Source: Hirschia sp964352025 (GTDB lineage Bacteria; Pseudomonadota; Alphaproteobacteria; Caulobacterales; Hyphomonadaceae). Taken from it: 64,000 nucleotides of DNA. Both the position numbers and the translations under genes were made by a program. This document shows positions 36,070 to 43,767 of the stretch, piece after piece. How positions within the stretch are numbered: position 1 is the first letter of the stretch; each line of letters begins with the position of its first letter. Location of the stretch: the NCBI GenBank assembly GCA_964352025.1, contig CAYGPZ010000002.1, forward strand, positions 248,001-312,000, read 5' to 3'. The notes beneath the pieces are model-generated. The model made no database searches. It had not been told where the DNA came from and saw nothing but the letters and a program-made list of their open reading frames with translations.

Positions 36070-36126
36070 CTCTACTTTAAATATTCGTATCTGACCTTTG
36101 AGCCGGTCTTAATACTATAGAAAATG

Positions 36127-36157
36127 CCCGATCAGTTTAACCGACTGATCGGGTTTT
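36127..36157. terminator. Bidirectional terminator, zinc receptor / curli operon
   Basis: CCCGATCAGT and ACTGATCGGG form a perfect 10-bp stem with a 7-base loop. TTTT follows on the plus strand and also on the minus strand, so it serves both convergent units. Confidence 0.88.
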
Positions 36158-36764
36158 AGTTTGTCGGGTGCTCCATATGAGGATAGGAGTCTGGCATTTT
36201 CGGATGGACGGATTTGTTTTCAGTAGGCTCGGGGCGCGGCGGCTTAGGCGGTGCTAATAGTTCCGCACCAAGTGCCATTCCGGCTTGCGTATTCAGGCTT
36301 GTGCTTTTGCGTCCCAATTCATCAGCTGTTCGTTCTGGATCAAATGTGTCTGGATCAATAATTTCAGGTACGATGGATTGAAGTTCTGACAGTGCTGAAG
36401 GTTTAGGTGCGTTATCCTGTGGACTCGGCTGGAGAATATTTGCGGTATCTTTGCAATACTCCGGCGCAATAGCGGCTCTGTTTTGCAAGCAAGGATCGTC
36501 GCCTTCAATGTCGGAAAAGCCGAAATCAGTACCTTCAGGTTTCGATGTTATTTGATTAATCCCTACCGAATTTTCGCGTTGCGATGAAGTGTCCTGAGGG
36601 ATTTGAAATTCATCTAAACAAATATCTGGATTTGTGATTTTAGCTTGTTTGGAGCCAAACTCACCTGCCGTTGGTTCAGGTGCATTTAATGCTATGCACC
36701 CGGCCGTAATAAGCGGGGCCAGCATTATGATGAAGAGTTGCTGCTTATACTTAGAGTGTTGCAT
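36156..36764 (-). CDS. Lipoprotein of unknown function at the end of the curli operon
   Basis: 202 residues. The signal peptide ends in LITAGC (acylated Cys at about 23). The mature part is Pro/Asp/Glu-rich with few hydrophobic stretches and looks disordered; it contains cysteines in CLDEFQIP, PCLQN and YCKD. AAGGTG precedes the ATG. It lies 22 bp downstream of the second curlin-like gene and ends at the terminator, so it is probably cotranscribed. It does not look like CsgE, CsgC or CsgH; an accessory or anchoring role in fibre assembly is a guess. Confidence 0.7.
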   Translation of the reverse strand: MQHSKYKQQLFIIMLAPLITAGCIALNAPEPTAGEFGSKQAKITNPDICLDEFQIPQDTSSQRENSVGINQITSKPEGTDFGFSDIEGDDPCLQNRAAIAPEYCKDTANILQPSPQDNAPKPSALSELQSIVPEIIDPDTFDPERTADELGRKSTSLNTQAGMALGAELLAPPKPPRPEPTENKSVHPKMPDSYPHMEHPTN

Positions 36765-36786
36765 CTGTTCACCTTTTTAACTGAAT

Positions 36787-37431
36787 TCAGTTACCTGTTT
36801 GGGTTATAATAATGGTGCCGCATCCGCCTTCAATAGCGCATCCCGTTTGGGTAATGATTTGTTCCAATCCCGAACCATTTTGAATAAGTTCAGCTTCCAG
36901 TCCCTCGCCGTTTTGTAGGACTTCGCCTTTGTTATGGGAGCCGTGCTGTTCGAGGTTGGCGTGATTGTTGACGCCATCTTGGTCGACCTTCGCGAAATTC
37001 CCGTGTCCGGATTGTACTATATTTGCCACGTTGCCGCCATTGGTCAGTAAGGATGGGTCTAATTTTTGACGGAGTTTTAGGCGGTTATGACCACCATATT
37101 GGCGTGCAGTTCCGTAGTTGGACAACGCCATTTGCGCATCGTCTATTTGTTCAACGTGTATTACATTGCTGTGGCCATACGTGTTAGACAAAAACTGGTT
37201 GGCATTTCTTTTGTTCTGTCTGCTTTGTTGAAATACATTAGTAGAATTATTTCTTCCATACGTCTCGATATCAGCCTTGTTTCCGCTTCCGTCTTGAGTT
37301 GTGGTCGTATGGTTTTTGTTACCATCCTGCTTAATTATCGATGTGTTGTTTGATTGTAGAGAGAATGCTAGTCCGCTCGTCAGAAAGCATAGGCTAGCGG
37401 TGAAAATCACGCCTCTGGTTATTGAGGCCAT
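36787..37431 (-). CDS. Curlin-repeat protein (second fibre subunit)
   Basis: 214 residues from the ATG at 37429-37431, chosen for the GGGAGA ribosome site and signal peptide that follow. After the signal (about 1-24) the chain is built from degenerate curlin repeats with Q-x-G-x-x-N spacing (IVQSGHGNFAKVDQDG; ANLEQHGSHNKGEVLQNG), which form stacked amyloid beta-strands outside the cell. The last residues contain an unusual CAIEGGC loop before the final repeat. It could be the CsgB-like nucleator or a minor subunit. It lies 73 bp downstream of the first curlin-like gene. Confidence 0.82.
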   Translation of the reverse strand: MASITRGVIFTASLCFLTSGLAFSLQSNNTSIIKQDGNKNHTTTTQDGSGNKADIETYGRNNSTNVFQQSRQNKRNANQFLSNTYGHSNVIHVEQIDDAQMALSNYGTARQYGGHNRLKLRQKLDPSLLTNGGNVANIVQSGHGNFAKVDQDGVNNHANLEQHGSHNKGEVLQNGEGLEAELIQNGSGLEQIITQTGCAIEGGCGTIIITQTGN

Positions 37432-37504
37432 TATAGTCTCCCTTTCAGAATAAAGTGTTTCTGGACAAGCATTACACCTGTCCAGAAACAAATTGAACAA
37501 CAGC

Positions 37505-38446
37505 TTATTGGTAAGAAGCTGCGCTGTTAGCATATCCAGCTTGGATAATGAGGGATGAGTTTAAGTCCCCATAGTGTTGTTCTATGGAAGCTTCATTGTC
37601 AGATCCATCTTGACAAATGTGTGCCAAGTTTTCGTTGGATGTCTGAACAACGTCAGCCCAGTTTCCGTCACCATACTGCTCTACGTGTGCATCATTCCAG
37701 TAACCCGTTTGAGTTACGTGCGCAGCATTTGCGTAGCCATAACCAGAACCTTCTTGGTAGATCACACTTGTGTTTCCACCGTAATCATTGTCCTGATAAC
37801 TGCTTGCGTAGTTATTGTCGCCGCGTTGATCAATAGTTGAGCTATGGTTGTCACCGTATTGAACAGCATTCGCATTGTTGCGAGTTGCATAGTTGTAATA
37901 ACGGTGGCTTTCAGCCTGGTTGATCAAAATGTCATTTCCAGAACCTGCTTGGTACGCAGAAGCGTAGTTGGCAGTATAATAGGTATTATAGTCACTGGAA
38001 ACTTGGTGAATTTCAACGATGTTCGTTGGCTCATATCCACGTAGATAATCTTGGTGAGAATGTGCGTAGTTGTTTGCACCAACTTGATCGACAACTGCTA
38101 TGTTAGTCGCCCTACGGAAGGGCGCAGCTGTCGGTCTAAAGTCACCTTGGAAGATATCCGCTCCGTTAAAGTAACCGTCCTGACGAATTTGCGCGAGGCC
38201 TTCGTCTGAATAGGATTGGTCAACTTCAGCGTCGTTTAATCCACCTTCTTGCTTGATGCGAGACTGTTGAAGATAAGTCGTCGGCCAAGCTGTGGCTTCA
38301 TCAAACAAATATTCGAGATCGTCTTGAGAGGCGAGCTCTTTTGTTTCTACCTTATCTTTGTCGAAACGCTTTTCTTTAATATCGGCTGCTGCACTGAATG
38401 TCATAGACACTGCAATTGCTGCGGATGCCAGAAGCTTCATTTTCAT
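37505..38446 (-). CDS. Curlin-repeat protein (probable major fibre subunit)
   Basis: 313 residues from the ATG at 38444-38446, which follows the ribosome site AGGAGAAG. A signal peptide (to about 21, SAAA-D) is followed by about ten curlin-type repeats of 22-26 residues (VQYGDNHSSTIDQRGDNNYA; VEQYGDGNWADVVQTSNENLA) rich in Asn, Gln, Gly and Tyr. These stack into amyloid fibres after export through the CsgG pore. It is about twice the length of E. coli CsgA (151) and has a long Tyr-rich central part. CsgA-like by position and size, but A/B assignment is not certain. Confidence 0.85.
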   Translation of the reverse strand: MKMKLLASAAIAVSMTFSAAADIKEKRFDKDKVETKELASQDDLEYLFDEATAWPTTYLQQSRIKQEGGLNDAEVDQSYSDEGLAQIRQDGYFNGADIFQGDFRPTAAPFRRATNIAVVDQVGANNYAHSHQDYLRGYEPTNIVEIHQVSSDYNTYYTANYASAYQAGSGNDILINQAESHRYYNYATRNNANAVQYGDNHSSTIDQRGDNNYASSYQDNDYGGNTSVIYQEGSGYGYANAAHVTQTGYWNDAHVEQYGDGNWADVVQTSNENLAHICQDGSDNEASIEQHYGDLNSSLIIQAGYANSAASYQ

Positions 38447-38465
38447 TTTACTTCTCCTGAGTTGT

Positions 38466-38517
38466 AAGTACTTCCAAAAAGTACTATTCAATTCAGGTCA
38501 GCATTTTTATGCTGACC
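38466..38517 (-). repeat. Two hairpins in the leader of the first curlin-like gene
   Basis: GTCAGCAT-TTTT-ATGCTGAC (38498-38517) and GTACTT-CCAAA-AAGTAC (38466-38482) are perfect dyads. In the minus-strand transcript they lie just upstream of the AGGAGAAG ribosome site. They may limit read-through from csgG, protect the abundant curlin mRNA, or gate its translation. Confidence 0.5.
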
Positions 38518-38656
38518 CCAAGGGGAGGCCCAGACGGAGCTACCAATTCGCGCCGGGCTTCTCCTTACCCCCGTCCTTAATACAAAGACGAGACTTGTGA
38601 CGCACAGGGGGCGAACTGTTTTTTTTGTCGACCGTTATGCGAATTCTTGTTTCCAA

Positions 38657-40162
38657 TTATCGAGCCGTTATACCTCCTGATTGTGATAGGAGTGACTGGA
38701 CAGCTGAGTTGGAAAAACTTCTTTTCAGTGTTGAAATGCTCGAGTTTAGAGAGTTGAGAACCTTATCTACGTCGAGTGATAAAGAATCCCAATTTGAAGT
38801 TTGTGTTGTAACTTGAGATGTATCAGGCGTTTTCTGAAGAGTTGGAGGAGCTGAGCTTTCGGGCGCTAATGAAGCGTATTCGATAAACTCTGGTTCTTGT
38901 GCGTCTTCAGGTATTTCCTCTGCCTGAATTGTTGGAAGTTCCCGTGATTTGACTTCCTCCGTTGGGGTTGCGGCCATTAGAGTTGCGTCTGCTTCCTCAT
39001 AGTGTTTTTCAAATGTCAGTGGCAGTTCTGTCGAGATGATCGCATTAACTCGTTCGTTTAGCGCTGTGCTTACGTTTTCCGGAGGTAAAACACGTAGGGC
39101 GCGTTTGCGAGGAACTGGGCCGGTTGTTTGTTTTGCCGCAGCTTCCTTCTCGAGCAGAGCTAGCTTAATTCTGTTTTTTTCTTGCTGCACTTGTTGTGCC
39201 TTTGCCATTGCAACGCGTTGTGCCATCTGTTGCGCGATTTCCGTCCGCTTATTGTGATAGGCGTAAAACTCTTTTGGGAGACCGCCGTCTTCTGGTGTTT
39301 CTGCTATTGGCGCATAATTGGTGCGATAATGATCAATTGCAGCAGAACCTGAAATCGGGTCATCGAAAGTCCAAAGCCCGATTTCTGCACCCTCAACAAT
39401 GAGTCCGTAAACTGCTTTTTCCATAGCTTGGCGAACCGCCATATGCCTTGGTTGGTTGAGCGTTATGCCAGCTTCGGCTTCAAGAAGTTTTTGGAAGGAC
39501 ACAAATCTAAACGCATCTCCTTGTAATGAAACAGAGGCGACGCGCTGCTGTGCGGTGATAGAAAGTAATACTTCGCCGGTCTTCACGCTGACAGCGCGTA
39601 AGTATACAGATACAGCATCTTCACGATATTGAGTTGATCCGCCGACGCCAAGATAGCGCGCTCCGGCTCCACCTGTCCGTGTGTTGGTGTCATATCCGGT
39701 GATGGCACCCTCGATCAAAATGCCAGCAAATTTTAGGGCGGGAAGTGCGTTGGTGTTGATTTCAGTTTCGCCAAGATATCTCTGACGCATTTCTTGAATG
39801 ATTTGGCGTTCTTTAATGATGTTGTTTAGATTTTCGCGCTCGATAACATTAAACCAAGTGCGGTTTCCTGCGTCATGAAGTGCTTTAAGAAGGATGGGTG
39901 TAGGAGCTTGCGTTACGGCGCGAGAAAGGGTTTGCCCGCTATCTGTTGGTTTGAAGGCACCTGTTTCGTCAGCAACTCCGTAAACTGCAATGGGGATACT
40001 TTGCCTAGGTCCTGGTAACCACTTGAGAGAGTGCTCTGTTACTGTTTCAGGATTTATTTGAGCGTCGGACATCTCCATTTCAGGAGCAAATCCGGGTGTG
40101 GCGCAAGCGCTGATCATTAAGCTTAGCGCACAGCTGGTAAGTATTGCATGAATTCTAGTCAT
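38657..40162 (-). CDS. csgG: CsgG-family curli secretion lipoprotein with long C-terminal extension
   Basis: 501 residues. The lipobox reads LMISAC (acylated Cys at about 20). Residues about 50-270 match CsgG, the nine-subunit outer-membrane pore for curlins: IPIAVYGVADETG, NVIERENLNNIIKERQI (about 103-119), GILIEGAITGYDTNT (about 146-160) and EDAVSVYLRAVSVKTGEVL. E. coli CsgG ends near 277; here about 220 extra residues follow, beginning with a charged coiled-coil-like segment (about 310-350) and then a Ser/Thr/Pro/Glu-rich tail. The extension would face the periplasm or the pore mouth. It has a GAGGGGG ribosome site and lies 47 bp after csgF. Confidence 0.87.
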   Translation of the reverse strand: MTRIHAILTSCALSLMISACATPGFAPEMEMSDAQINPETVTEHSLKWLPGPRQSIPIAVYGVADETGAFKPTDSGQTLSRAVTQAPTPILLKALHDAGNRTWFNVIERENLNNIIKERQIIQEMRQRYLGETEINTNALPALKFAGILIEGAITGYDTNTRTGGAGARYLGVGGSTQYREDAVSVYLRAVSVKTGEVLLSITAQQRVASVSLQGDAFRFVSFQKLLEAEAGITLNQPRHMAVRQAMEKAVYGLIVEGAEIGLWTFDDPISGSAAIDHYRTNYAPIAETPEDGGLPKEFYAYHNKRTEIAQQMAQRVAMAKAQQVQQEKNRIKLALLEKEAAAKQTTGPVPRKRALRVLPPENVSTALNERVNAIISTELPLTFEKHYEEADATLMAATPTEEVKSRELPTIQAEEIPEDAQEPEFIEYASLAPESSAPPTLQKTPDTSQVTTQTSNWDSLSLDVDKVLNSLNSSISTLKRSFSNSAVQSLLSQSGGITAR

Positions 40163-40209
40163 TTTTTCCCCCTCATCTAGTTGATCGGGTAATGTTTTTG
40201 ACTTGCTTC

Positions 40210-40632
40210 TTAGCCAGCCGAAAACAGTGGAAGAATAATTTCAGTGGTTGTGCCTAATGCACCGTCAGTCACGACGATCGTTACGCTGTCTAACCCTCTC
40301 GTGAATTCTATGACCTGGTCGCCGAAGACGACTCTCCCATTTTCCTGTGGGTCGTCACCAAATATGGCGTTCGTCACTTCTGTTGCTAGTCCGGATAGAA
40401 GGCGGGTTTGCAATTGTCGTAGGAATAACTCTGCCTGAGTTTCTTGTGCTTCTTCATCGCGTGGAGCTTCATAGCCATTTTGAGCGTTGGCGATGCCTAA
40501 AAGATGCGAAGAGTTGAATGGATTGCCGCCAAAAGATGGGTTGTTCGGTTGGTAAACGAGTTCTTGAGCGTGGCTTGTTATTGGCAAAAATGAAGCCGCG
40601 GCGATTAGAATAGATAGTGTTCGTAAATGCAT
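40210..40632 (-). CDS. csgF: Curli assembly protein CsgF
   Basis: 140 residues from the ATG at 40630-40632, set by the GGAGG ribosome site; an ATG four codons upstream overlaps that site. A signal peptide ends at about 20 (SHA-QELVY). The conserved CsgF N-terminus (VYQPNNPSFGGNPFNSSHLLGIANAQN) is unmistakable; in E. coli this segment plugs into the CsgG pore and couples it to the nucleator. The rest is a small beta domain. It is the first gene of csgF-csgG-curlin-curlin-lipoprotein; csgE and csgD are not seen. Confidence 0.92.
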   Translation of the reverse strand: MHLRTLSILIAAASFLPITSHAQELVYQPNNPSFGGNPFNSSHLLGIANAQNGYEAPRDEEAQETQAELFLRQLQTRLLSGLATEVTNAIFGDDPQENGRVVFGDQVIEFTRGLDSVTIVVTDGALGTTTEIILPLFSAG

Positions 40633-41246
40633 TGCTTCCTCCATAATTCAATAGTGGAAATCTACTATTTTGAATAGCGTTTTGGGAGGAGTGAATGCTT
40701 TATGTTATACCCAATTTACTTGGGTTTATCTTTGGTATTTTTTTATTTATTGTGCTTATTAATAAATTTTATTTCGTGCTGTTGTATGATTAATTCAGAT
40801 GATTTTTCAAACTCCTGTCAATAAAAAACCATAAAATCGACACATATTTCACCTGAATGGAGAATTTAATCGTATTAATGTTAAATAAATCGTGTGTTAG
40901 GTGAGAATAAAAGTAGATCAATGTTTAATGTTAAAAAAATATATTTGACTTTTGATGTTCGATTAGTCCCACACCATTTAAAAAATTGAATTATTATTGA
41001 TGATATAAGTAAATTAATGTTCAATTTTTAGTTGAGCGTGGTTAAGGTGTATAAGATTCAAGTATTGAAGTCGTATTTATAAGTATTGAATTATTTTTGT
41101 TTTTGTATCACTTTTGAGAAGTCTTATCTGAAGAATGTTGGAATGATTGGCCTAAATACCAATTTTTCTCATCAGAATTTTGGATAAAGCTAGAGCTACC
41201 ACCAAGCGAGCGGAATAAATCCGTTCGATCAAATCTATCTTGGGGT
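40633..41246. other. AT-rich divergent region, curli operon / haem peroxidase
   Basis: This 614-base gap is the most AT-rich part of the window and contains recurring ATGTT-type words (for example around 40880, 40920 and 41017). It must contain the leftward curli promoter and the rightward peroxidase promoter. I see no gene and no strong dyad. Long AT-rich divergent regions before curli genes are typical sites for nucleoid proteins and several regulators; here that is inference. Confidence 0.5.
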
Positions 41247-43328
41247 ATGCACATGACTAAAATTTTAAAAATTTCACCCTTTATTCTTAGTCTGGGGATA
41301 GCGGCTTGTTCCGGGGCTGAAGGCGATCTCTATATTGATAGTCCGAATATCGCACCAATTGCGACGGCTGGATCTGACCAGTTTGTAAATGAACGTGCTG
41401 TGGTTCAGCTTGAGGGAGTTGCTGTAGATCCAGATTCACAAGTACAGGTAAATTGGATGCAAGTATCTGGTCCTGCTATTGAGCTGGAAAATACCAGTGC
41501 GATTACAACCTCCTTTGTCGCGCCCAGTTCGAGTAGTGAAATGAAAATCGTATTGCGCCTCATTGTAGATGACGGCGTAAACGAAAGGGTCACAGACGAT
41601 GTTGTAATTACGGTATCTGATACGGGGAACGGCCCTAATGGTGTTTCGCCGCAAGGTATACCTGATGGCGGTCGAGATCGACGTGAGGCTGTTCTTAGCG
41701 ACAGAGAGCGATCAGCTACTCCAACCCGACCTGGTGGTGATCGTGACCCAAGTGATCCAACTGTTCCTGATGGTTCATTGGATAAAGAGCGACGTTCCTA
41801 TGATGGCACATATAATAATACCGAGAATCCAAATTGGGGAGCGAGCTTCTCAATGCTCCAACGTATTGGTCCCGCGGACTATTCCGACTTGATTGACGAT
41901 ATGGCGGGCCTGAGTCGGCCAAGTGCGCGCGTCATTTCAAATGAATTGGCCGCACAGTCTGAGGGCGTTTCGATTCCAAACACACATTCGGGGACAGATT
42001 TTGTGTGGCAATGGGGACAATTTATAGATCACGATATTGGTATCACAGATGGTACTGAAGAGGCGGCAAACATAGCAGTTCCTGAGGGTGATGAATGGTT
42101 TGATCCCGATGGAACACAAAATGCAAATATCAGTTTTAATAGGGCGCTTTATAATCCAAACACTGGATACAGTACCGATAATCCTAGACAACAGTTCAAT
42201 GAAATAACGGCGTGGATTGATGGCTCCATGATTTATGGATCTAGTGACGAACGAAATCATGCATTGAGAGCTGAAGGAGATAGTCCGCTACTATTGGTCA
42301 GTTCAGGTAATTTACTTCCGTTTAATTCAGAAGGTCTTACAAACGCAAATGGTCCTGCGAGAGACCCTTCAGGCTTGTTCCTTGCTGGCGATGTGCGGGC
42401 GAATGAGCAAGTAGGTTTAACCGTTATGCATACTTTGTTCGTCCGAGAGCATAATAGGTTGGCCAATGAAATAAAGTTGGCAAACCCAAGACTATCTGGG
42501 AATGAAATCTACGATAAGACGAGACGAATGGTTACCGCAAAGGTTCAAAAGATAACGTTTGAAGAATGGTTACCCGTCCTTTTGGGTGAAGATGCTATCC
42601 CTCCTTATTTGGGATATGACGCTAATTTGAACCCTAGCATTTATAACGAATTTAGTGTTGCTGCTTTCAGGTTGGGGCATTCAATGTTGAATGAAAAATT
42701 ACTGCGCTTAGACGCGTCAGGCAATGAAATTCAAGGTGGGCACTTATCGTTAGCAGGTGCGTTCTTTGTGGCACCGCAAATCCTCGATGGTGAAGATTCT
42801 TTAGAGCCAATACTAAGAGGGCTGGCCAGCCAGCATCATCAGTCTGTTGATACCAAAGTTGTGAACGCAGTGCGTAACTTCTTATTTGGTGCTCCTGGGG
42901 ATGGTGGGTTGGACCTTGCTGCTCTCAATGTTCAAAGGGGGCGTGATCACGGTGTTCCCAATTATAACACTATGCGTCAGATGATGGGCCTGCAGCCAAT
43001 CAATCGATTTAGCGATATTACTTCGGATGAAGAATTGGCCGGAAAGCTAGAAGAAATGTACGGATCTGTGAATGATATCGACCTCTGGGTGGGTGGTTTA
43101 TCTGAAGATGCACATGGAAGCTCGCAGTTAGGTGAGCTATTTCATGCAATGGTCGTCAAGCAGTTTGCAGAACTTCGGAACGGTGATCGTTTTTGGTATC
43201 AAAATGATCTTACTCTAGATGAGCTTGCTCAACTAAATGATGTTAATCTTGCAAAGATTATTAGAGATAACACATCGATTGGTGACGAAATTCAGGAAAA
43301 TGTATTTCTTGCGCCTTCGTCCAATTGA
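41247..43328 (+). CDS. Animal-type haem peroxidase, secreted lipoprotein with PKD-like domain
   Basis: 693 residues. The signal peptide ends LGIAAC (Cys at about 21), so it is a lipoprotein. Residues about 33-125 form a PKD/REJ-like beta domain (VAVDPDSQVQVNWMQVSGP). From about 190 onward it matches the myeloperoxidase/peroxinectin family: FVWQWGQFIDHDI (about 251-263; distal Gln and His), TVMHTLFVREHNRLA (about 391-405), FRLGHSML (about 473-480; proximal His) and VQRGRDHG (about 565-572). Such enzymes oxidise halides or aromatics with hydrogen peroxide. In bacteria they are uncommon and mostly marine. It is divergent from the curli operon and ends in a strong hairpin. Confidence 0.88.
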   Translation: MHMTKILKISPFILSLGIAACSGAEGDLYIDSPNIAPIATAGSDQFVNERAVVQLEGVAVDPDSQVQVNWMQVSGPAIELENTSAITTSFVAPSSSSEMKIVLRLIVDDGVNERVTDDVVITVSDTGNGPNGVSPQGIPDGGRDRREAVLSDRERSATPTRPGGDRDPSDPTVPDGSLDKERRSYDGTYNNTENPNWGASFSMLQRIGPADYSDLIDDMAGLSRPSARVISNELAAQSEGVSIPNTHSGTDFVWQWGQFIDHDIGITDGTEEAANIAVPEGDEWFDPDGTQNANISFNRALYNPNTGYSTDNPRQQFNEITAWIDGSMIYGSSDERNHALRAEGDSPLLLVSSGNLLPFNSEGLTNANGPARDPSGLFLAGDVRANEQVGLTVMHTLFVREHNRLANEIKLANPRLSGNEIYDKTRRMVTAKVQKITFEEWLPVLLGEDAIPPYLGYDANLNPSIYNEFSVAAFRLGHSMLNEKLLRLDASGNEIQGGHLSLAGAFFVAPQILDGEDSLEPILRGLASQHHQSVDTKVVNAVRNFLFGAPGDGGLDLAALNVQRGRDHGVPNYNTMRQMMGLQPINRFSDITSDEELAGKLEEMYGSVNDIDLWVGGLSEDAHGSSQLGELFHAMVVKQFAELRNGDRFWYQNDLTLDELAQLNDVNLAKIIRDNTSIGDEIQENVFLAPSSN

Positions 43329-43340
43329 TAGGATCTAGTC

Positions 43341-43375
43341 GGCAACGCAATGAGTTTTTCTATAATTGCGTTGCC
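43341..43375 (+). terminator. Hairpin after the haem peroxidase
   Basis: GGCAACGCAA and TTGCGTTGCC form a perfect 10-bp stem with a 15-base loop, 12 bases after the stop. The T-rich tail is poor (TAAATT), but position and stability favour a terminator. Confidence 0.7.
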
Positions 43376-43606
43376 TAAATTACCATATTGAATCTGATAC
43401 TTAAGTGCCTTCTAAGCGTGCATAGCAATTATATTGTAATTTGATTTATGTCGGATCGATTTTTTTGCGCGAATGCACAGCTGATTAATAGATGAGCATT
43501 CTTTAGGCGCTTTGCGCAGTTATTCGTCATCGGATGCTTGAAGCTGATTGCTTCGCGAATTTACATAGCTTTTCCCATCATTCAACGGCTACACCTCAAA
43601 TCAAAC

Positions 43607-43651
43607 GCGGTGAAGATGCCGCTTAATATACTACGTCTGATGTTGGACGTA
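43607..43651 (+). promoter_or_regulatory. Two-hairpin leader element, candidate NasT (ANTAR) RNA target, nrtABC operon
   Basis: Hairpin 1 has arms GCGGT (43607-43611) and GCCGC (43618-43622) around GAAGAT. After a 9-nt linker hairpin 2 has arms TACGTCT (43632-43638) and GGACGTA (43645-43651) around GATGTT. The innermost pair in each is T-G. This is the cleanest of the three elements. An alternative hairpin CTGAT/ATCAG (43637-43656) shares part of hairpin 2 and is followed by TTTCGTT, a possible weak terminator. Confidence 0.6.
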
Positions 43652-43767
43652 ATCAGTTTCGTTGTTGTGAGCATAGTGCCTCCGACAAACAGAACAGACC
43701 CATGATTTCCAATTTCTATTTTGCGTATTTAGGCGTGAATTACCTTTTACCGGAGACGTTATAAGAG

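Larger units (their letters stand above)
43329..43767. other. Intergenic region with the nrtA leader
   Basis: This 439-base gap holds the peroxidase terminator (43341-43375), an AT-rich stretch and the nrtA leader with the two-hairpin element (43607-43651). GGAGA (from 43752) is the likely nrtA ribosome site. No gene seen. Confidence 0.6.

Noticed and set aside
36156..36764. Terminal lipoprotein as CsgE
   Set aside because: It is a Pro/Asp-rich, apparently disordered lipoprotein and lacks the compact soluble domain of CsgE.
36156..40632. Holdfast-anchor (Hfa) locus instead of curli
   Set aside because: HfaB is also CsgG-like, but the presence of an unmistakable CsgF and two curlin-repeat proteins fits curli better.
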